A program made the position numbers and the translations under genes. A stretch of DNA of 64,000 nucleotides from Cellulomonas flavigena DSM 20109. GTDB taxonomy: Bacteria > Actinomycetota > Actinomycetes > Actinomycetales > Cellulomonadaceae. Below the pieces are notes generated by a model. The model was not told the DNA's origin. It was given only the letters and a program-made list of their open reading frames with translations, and did not search any database. Where the stretch lies: NCBI RefSeq assembly GCF_000092865.1, contig NC_014151.1:1302001-1366000 (forward strand), written 5' to 3'. Below, in pieces: positions 59,805 to 64,000 of the stretch (position 1 is its first letter; every line of letters begins with the position of its first letter).

Positions 59805-60314
59805 CTAGGGGAGATACGGGCCGGCGGGGTGAACGGCACGGCGTCGGCGCGAGCGTCCCGTCCACGCCCGGGCGCCGCCCGCGGTCAGACCCCCGACCAC
59901 GGACCAGACGGCCGCGGGCCCCGCCTGCCCGAGCACCAGGAGCACGGCGGCACCGAGCGCGGCCCCCGTCAGGGCGAACGCGGCGACGTGCCGCGCCTCG
60001 GAGCTCTCGTGGCGCAGCAGGTGCGCGGTGAGCAGGCCGCCGGGCAGTCCGAGGACGAGGACCGCGACGAGGTGCAGCCCGTACATCATCGCGAGGATCG
60101 CGGCGGCGGCGCCCGCGTCGACGGCGTCACCGGCCGTCGGGCGCTCGACGACGAGGTAGGTGACGTACAGCAGGACCGCCGCGACCAGGAGGATCAGCGC
60201 GACGCGGCCGCACACCTCGAGGACGGGCCGCACCCCGACGACGCGGACGAAGGAGCCGGCAGCGTCCGTCGGGGTGCCGGTCGAGGTGACGTCGCGCGGC
60301 TCAGACGCCGTCAT
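59805..60314 (-). CDS. Four-helix membrane protein, function unknown
   Basis: A 169-residue protein with about 30 polar N-terminal residues, then helices VALILLVAAVLLYVTYLVV, AAILAMMYGLHLVAVLVLGL, AFALTGAALGAAVLLVLG and AAVWSVVGGLTAGGA, and a basic tail (RSRRRRAVHP). No family recognised. The ATG at 60314 overlaps the end of the SGNH-like gene by 14 nt, so both belong to one minus-strand operon that may continue into the peptidase gene 68 nt downstream. Confidence 0.65.
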   Translation of the reverse strand: MTASEPRDVTSTGTPTDAAGSFVRVVGVRPVLEVCGRVALILLVAAVLLYVTYLVVERPTAGDAVDAGAAAAILAMMYGLHLVAVLVLGLPGGLLTAHLLRHESSEARHVAAFALTGAALGAAVLLVLGQAGPAAVWSVVGGLTAGGARAWTGRSRRRRAVHPAGPYLP

Positions 60315-60900
60315 CGGGCAGCCCGAGCCAGGAGTGCCACCCGGTGTGCAGGACGAGCCACGCCATGAGGCCGTAGCCCGCCTGGCCAGGGAGGTGGTGG
60401 GCCGAGGTGGCCATGTCCGCGAGCCACTGGTCGTGCGCGGCGAGGGGCGAGTACATGTCCACGTACGGCACGCGGCGTCGGGCGGCGACGTCGCCGAGGG
60501 CGGCCGACAGCTCGGCGAGCCGGTCGCCCTCGTGCACGGCGCCCGGCGGAGGGCCGACGACGAAGGCCGGGATGCGGCGCTGGTCCGCCACGTCGAGCAC
60601 GTTCGCCAGGTTGAGACGGCTGCGCGCGAGCGAGAGGCCGGCGGCGATGTCGGCGCGCCCGAGCGCGACCACGAGCCGGTTGTCGGCGTGCGGGGACAGG
60701 CGCCGCGATACCTCGGCGTCCCAGCGGGCGCCCAGGTCCGTGCTGGTCTCGCCGGGGACGGCGAGGGTGAGGACCGTCAGCGGGTCCGGCGCGTGGGTGC
60801 GCGCAGCGACGCGGCCGACCCACCCGAGGCCCTTGGGGTCGCCGGCACCGGCCACCAGCTCGTCCCCCACGACCGCGAGGCGCAGCGGCAGCTCACCCAC
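60301..60900 (-). CDS. SGNH/GDSL hydrolase-like protein lacking the nucleophile serine
   Basis: A 199-residue protein with the SGNH fold pattern: block I LAVVGDELVAGAGDPKGLGW, a Gly block (VPGETSTDLGARW), block III VVALGRADI (Asn-site replaced), and block V DMATSAHHLPGQAGYGLM with His. Block I reads GDE where GDS is expected, so the catalytic Ser is Glu, and the block III Gly-x-Asn is GRAD. The protein is therefore unlikely to be a normal esterase. GTG 60900 has AGGAG 9 nt upstream; ATG 60906 and GTG 60909 are alternatives. Confidence 0.78.
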   Translation of the reverse strand: MGELPLRLAVVGDELVAGAGDPKGLGWVGRVAARTHAPDPLTVLTLAVPGETSTDLGARWDAEVSRRLSPHADNRLVVALGRADIAAGLSLARSRLNLANVLDVADQRRIPAFVVGPPPGAVHEGDRLAELSAALGDVAARRRVPYVDMYSPLAAHDQWLADMATSAHHLPGQAGYGLMAWLVLHTGWHSWLGLPDDGV

Positions 60901-61036
60901 GCACATCACTCCTGCCCATGCCCGCAGCGCCGGGCGGTCCGGTGCCTGCTGGGCCCCAGTGTCTCAGGCGTGGGGCACGTGGTCGTGCGGTTCGGGTCGC
61001 TCGTCCGTGCCGTGTCGCGCAGCGGGCGCGTCCGGC

Positions 61037-61189
61037 TCAGCGGGAGCGGACGCGGGTGGAGGGCGTGTCGTCCGGGTGGGAGCGCGGGGGCTCGCGGTGG
61101 CCCAGGCCGTCCTCGCGCACGACGTGCGCGAGCCGTCCGAGCCAGGCGGACAGAGCGAGAAGCGTGAGGATGAGCCAGAAGATGTCCAT
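61037..61189 (-). CDS. Small single-helix membrane protein (50 residues)
   Basis: MDIFWLILTLLALSAWLGRL is one transmembrane helix, followed by a polar tail AHVVREDGLGHREPPRSHPD. Small actinobacterial proteins with a helix followed by a DGxGxRxPPxSH tail are familiar to me, so I take this as a real gene of unknown function. ATG at 61189; no strong ribosome site. Divergent from the GlxA-type regulator. Confidence 0.55.
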   Translation of the reverse strand: MDIFWLILTLLALSAWLGRLAHVVREDGLGHREPPRSHPDDTPSTRVRSR

Positions 61190-61218
61190 GGCGGAAACTC
61201 TGCTCACCACAAGATCGC

Positions 61219-61230
61219 GCCACCAGTGGC
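61219..61230. promoter_or_regulatory. Palindrome upstream of the GlxA-type regulator gene
   Basis: GCCAC-CA-GTGGC is a perfect 5-bp-arm palindrome; the inverted words GTGGCAG (61226-61232) and CTGCCAC (61256-61262) flank the region before the ATG at 61283. Possible autoregulatory site. Confidence 0.35.
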
Positions 61231-61282
61231 AGGACTGACGCTGGGCATTGATTTTCTGCCACCACCATGCGAGCGTCAGGGC

Positions 61283-62254
61283 ATGCTGCGGAGCGTCGCC
61301 GTCATCGCCCTGCCGGGCACCGCCGCGTTCGAGCTCGGGACCGCGTGCGAGGTCTTCGGCATCGACCGGTCCGACACCGGGGGCCCGAGCTTCGACTTCC
61401 GGGTGTGCGGCCTCGTGCCCGGTGCGGCGATCCCCACCAAGGCCGGGTTCTCGATCGTCGTCGAGCACGGCCTGGAGGCCACCCGCGACGCGGACCTCGT
61501 CGTGGTGCCGGCCTACGGCGTGCCCGCCGGGGAGGTGCCCGTCGAGGCGCTCGACGCCCTGCGGGACGCCCACGCGCGCGGCGCGTGGATCCTGTCGATC
61601 TGCAGCGGTGCGTTCGCCCTGGGCGAGGCCGGTCTGCTCTACGGCCGGCGCTGCACGACGCACTGGCTGCACGCCGCCGAGCTCGCGCGGCGGTTCCCGA
61701 CGGCCACCGTCGACCCCGACGTCCTGTTCGTCGAGGACGGCCGCGTCATCACCGGCGCCGGCACAGCCGCGGGCATCGACGCCTGCCTGCACCTCGTGCG
61801 CCGCGAGCTCGGCGCCGCGGCCGCCACCAACGTCGCCCGCCGCATGGTCGTCCCGCCGCAGCGCGACGGCGGTCAGGCGCAGTACGTCGAGACGCCCCTG
61901 CCGCCCGCGGCCGAGACGCTCGCGCCGCTGCTCACGTGGATGCTCGAGCACCTCGACGAGGACCTCGGCGTGCCCGCGCTCGCCAGCCGTGCGCTGATGT
62001 CCGAGCGCACGTTCGCCCGCCGCTTCCGCGCCGAGACCGGCGCCACGCCCGCCGCCTGGGTCGCGCGGCAGCGCGTCGCACGGGCGCAGGAGCTGCTCGA
62101 GCGCACCGACGCGCCCGTCGACGAGGTCGCGCGCCGCAGCGGGTTCGGCACCGCCGCGCTGCTGCGCCACCACTTCGCCCGCACGCTCGGCACCACGCCG
62201 CTGGCGTACCGGCGGCGCTTCGCCTGTGCGCCGGACGAGGAGCGGGCCTCCTGA
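61283..62254 (+). CDS. GlxA family transcriptional regulator (DJ-1/PfpI + AraC HTH)
   Basis: A 323-residue regulator. Residues 1 to about 200 form a DJ-1/PfpI-like domain (RSVAVIALPGTAAFELGTAC; WILSICSGAFALGEAGLL with the elbow Cys), followed by an AraC-type DNA-binding domain with two HTH motifs (VPALASRALMSERTFARRFR; VDEVARRSGFGTAALLRHHF). The class activates catabolism of choline or glycine-betaine-like compounds in several bacteria; no target is visible next to it. ATG at 61283. Confidence 0.9.
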   Translation: MLRSVAVIALPGTAAFELGTACEVFGIDRSDTGGPSFDFRVCGLVPGAAIPTKAGFSIVVEHGLEATRDADLVVVPAYGVPAGEVPVEALDALRDAHARGAWILSICSGAFALGEAGLLYGRRCTTHWLHAAELARRFPTATVDPDVLFVEDGRVITGAGTAAGIDACLHLVRRELGAAAATNVARRMVVPPQRDGGQAQYVETPLPPAAETLAPLLTWMLEHLDEDLGVPALASRALMSERTFARRFRAETGATPAAWVARQRVARAQELLERTDAPVDEVARRSGFGTAALLRHHFARTLGTTPLAYRRRFACAPDEERAS

Positions 62255-62277
62255 GACGCCCGGCGCCACGGACGGCC

Positions 62278-62312
62278 ACGGGGCCGGACCCTCGGTCGAG
62301 GGCCGGCCCCGT
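62278..62312. terminator. Bidirectional terminator between GlxA-type and kgd genes
   Basis: 62278-62293 pairs with 62298-62312 over 15 bp with a single bulged A (62288) and a 4-nt loop, between convergent genes. Confidence 0.75.
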
Positions 62313-62338
62313 CGGTCGTGCGGCGGCGTGCGGAGGGC

Positions 62339-64000
62339 TCAGCGAGCGAAGGCCTCCGTGACGAGCGACTTCTGCTCCACCGCGTGCTTCTTGGCCGACC
62401 CGGCCGCCGGCGAGGCCGACTCCGGGCGGGACACCACCCGCACCTCACGCCCGACGACCTGCGGCAGGTGCGTCGACACGAACGTCCACGGGCCCTGGTT
62501 GCGCGGCTCGTCCTGCACCCACACCAGCTCGGCGTCGCCGAACGGCGCCAGCGCCTCGGCGATCGCGTCGGGCTCGAGAGGGTAGAGCTGCTCGAACCGC
62601 ACGATCGCCGTCTGCTGGTCGTTCGCCGCGACGCGCTGCGCGAGCAGGTCCCAGTAGACCTTGCCCGAGCAGAGCAGCACGCGCGTCACCTGGTCGGCCT
62701 TGGCGGCCGCGAGGTCGTCGCCGATCACGGTGCGGAACGTGCCCGACGTGAAGTCCTGCACGTCCGACGACGCGGACTTCAGCCGCAGCATCGACTTCGG
62801 GGTGAACACCACGAGCGGGCGGCGCGGCCGCTGGTACGCCTGACGGCGCAGCAGGTGGAAGTGCGACGCGGGCGTCGACGGCTGCGCGATCGTCATGTTG
62901 TCCTCGGCGGCGAGCTGCAGGAAGCGCTCGATGCGTGCCGACGAGTGGTCCGGCCCCTGGCCCTCGTAGCCGTGGGGGAGCAGGAGCACCACCGACGAGC
63001 GCTGCGCCCACTTCTGCTCGGCCGACGAGATGAACTCGTCGATGACGGTCTGGGCGCCGTTGACGAAGTCGCCGAACTGCGCCTCCCACAGCACCAGGGC
63101 GTCAGGGCGTTCGACGGAGTAGCCGTACTCGAAGCCGAGGGCGGCGTACTCCGACAGGGAGGAGTCGTAGACCCAGAACTTGGCCTGGTCGCCGGACAGG
63201 TAGAGCAGCGGCGTCCACTCGGCGCCCGTCTCGCGGTCGTGCAGCACCGCGTGGCGCTGCACGAACGTGCCGCGGCGCGAGTCCTGCCCGGCCAGGCGCA
63301 CCGGCGTGCCCTCGATCAGCAGCGAGCCGAACGCGAGGATCTCGCCGAAGCCCCAGTCGATGCCGCCCTCGCGGCTCATCTGCTCGCGCTTGGCGAGCAT
63401 CTGCGCGAGCTTCGGGTGCACCGTGAAGCCCTCGGGCGGGCTGACGTGGGCCTGGCCGATGCGCTGCAGGATCGAGGTCGGCACGGCCGTCTGCCAGCCG
63501 ACCATGACACCGGCGTCCTCCTGCTGCGACTCCGGGCGCTCGAGGCCGGCGACGGTCTCGACGTCGGCGGGCGGGGGCGTCCAGCCGTCCTCGCGGGTCT
63601 CGGTGAACACGCGCTCGAGCTGCGACTGGTAGTCGCGCAGCGCCTGCTCCGCCTCCTCCAGCGTGATGTCGCCACGGGCCACGAGCGTCTCGGTGTAGAG
63701 CTTGCGCACCGAGCGCTTCGCCTCGATGAGGTTGTACATCAGCGGCTGCGTCATCGACGGGTCGTCGCCCTCGTTGTGACCGCGACGGCGGTAGCAGACC
63801 ATGTCGATGATGACGTCGCGGTCGAACTGCTCGCGGTACTCGAACGCGAGCTCGGCGACGCGCACCACGGCCTCGGGGTCGTCCCCGTTCACGTGGAAGA
63901 TCGGCACCTGCAGGCCCTTGGCCACGTCGGTGGCGTACTGCGACGAGCGCGACGACGACGGGCCGGTGGTGAAGCCGACCTGGTTGTTGACGATGACGTG
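62339..64000 (-). CDS. kgd: Multifunctional 2-oxoglutarate dehydrogenase/decarboxylase (Kgd/OdhA), C-terminal part, 5' end outside window
   Basis: The frame stays open through the right edge: codons there read HVIVNNQVGFTTGPSSSRSS, the ThDP-domain segment of the E1 component, and the Met-like GTG inside is not the start. The remaining 553 residues include IFHVNGDDPEAVVRVAELAF, VCYRRRGHNEGDDPSMTQPL, GQDSRRGTFVQRHAVLHD, LLLPHGYEGQGPDHSSARIE and the C-terminal VWVQDEPRNQGPWTFV. In actinobacteria this protein fuses an E2o-like catalytic domain with E1o and works in the TCA cycle together with PDH components, controlled by OdhI/GarA. About half of the protein lies outside the window. Confidence 0.95.
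   Translation of the reverse strand, partial: HVIVNNQVGFTTGPSSSRSSQYATDVAKGLQVPIFHVNGDDPEAVVRVAELAFEYREQFDRDVIIDMVCYRRRGHNEGDDPSMTQPLMYNLIEAKRSVRKLYTETLVARGDITLEEAEQALRDYQSQLERVFTETREDGWTPPPADVETVAGLERPESQQEDAGVMVGWQTAVPTSILQRIGQAHVSPPEGFTVHPKLAQMLAKREQMSREGGIDWGFGEILAFGSLLIEGTPVRLAGQDSRRGTFVQRHAVLHDRETGAEWTPLLYLSGDQAKFWVYDSSLSEYAALGFEYGYSVERPDALVLWEAQFGDFVNGAQTVIDEFISSAEQKWAQRSSVVLLLPHGYEGQGPDHSSARIERFLQLAAEDNMTIAQPSTPASHFHLLRRQAYQRPRRPLVVFTPKSMLRLKSASSDVQDFTSGTFRTVIGDDLAAAKADQVTRVLLCSGKVYWDLLAQRVAANDQQTAIVRFEQLYPLEPDAIAEALAPFGDAELVWVQDEPRNQGPWTFVSTHLPQVVGREVRVVSRPESASPAAGSAKKHAVEQKSLVTEAFAR

Overview
The window is very GC-rich, gene-dense chromosomal DNA with strong GC3 bias and many GTG starts. 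It carries actinobacterial hallmarks: a sigR/rsrA pair, ribosomal protein bL37, a Kgd-type 2-oxoglutarate dehydrogenase, a type III PKS phenolic-lipid cluster and many TANNNT promoters placed 5-8 nt before a start codon. I infer an actinomycete of the Cellulomonas/Micrococcales type. No tRNA, rRNA, CRISPR array, transposase or phage gene was seen.

Layout. 1-2.6 kb: partial flavin-binding PPOX-fold protein and an ABC exporter pair. 2.6-6.2 kb: phenolic-lipid cluster (FAD hydroxylase, ICMT-type methyltransferase, type III PKS, divergent UbiA prenyltransferase). 6.3-16.6 kb: branched-chain amino acid block: ilvB-ilvN-ilvC, leuB, ilvE and cimA. The ilv operon and cimA are each preceded by a tiny leader peptide rich in Ile/Leu/Val codons and a terminator hairpin. 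16.7-21.2 kb: anchored secreted protein, lipoate ligase, and a lactococcin-972 bacteriocin gene whose immunity permease and ABC ATPase are both broken by deletions. 21.2-28.7 kb: housekeeping and membrane genes (two DUF202, YggS, YqgE, YccF, YbaK, VIT1-type transporter with candidate metal-regulator boxes, DUF3516 helicase, APH-like kinase). 28.8-31.7 kb: acyl-CoA ligase behind a palindromic operator, a Phd/PIN toxin-antitoxin pair and RNase H. 32.2-38.6 kb: LacI-controlled sugar locus (two Gfo/Idh/MocA dehydrogenases, ThuA protein, LacI, GH127 beta-L-arabinofuranosidase) with matching palindromes beside both transcription units. 38.7-48 kb: metabolic genes, pdxH, an ABC ATPase relic, acyltransferase, FAH hydrolase, AGCS symporter, (p)ppGpp synthetase, gltX and a HAD phosphatase. 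48.07-48.33 kb: four tandem 52-bp hairpin repeats. 48.3-54.4 kb: methyltransferase, aroA-rsgA-hisN (minus strand), DoxX, sigR-rsrA and bL37. 54.6-64 kb: solitary pilT, DUF4097/PadR operon, a large subtilase without signal peptide, an SGNH-like protein lacking the nucleophile serine, a GlxA-type regulator and the C-terminal part of kgd.

The most interesting points are the two BCAA attenuators, the bacteriocin with wrecked immunity/export genes, the hairpin repeat array with an apparent compensatory base change, the extended upstream start of sigR behind a SigR-like promoter, and the large dyads that predict LacI, PadR and TetR-type operators. Starts were chosen by homology plus Shine-Dalgarno or leaderless-promoter spacing and are inference unless stated.
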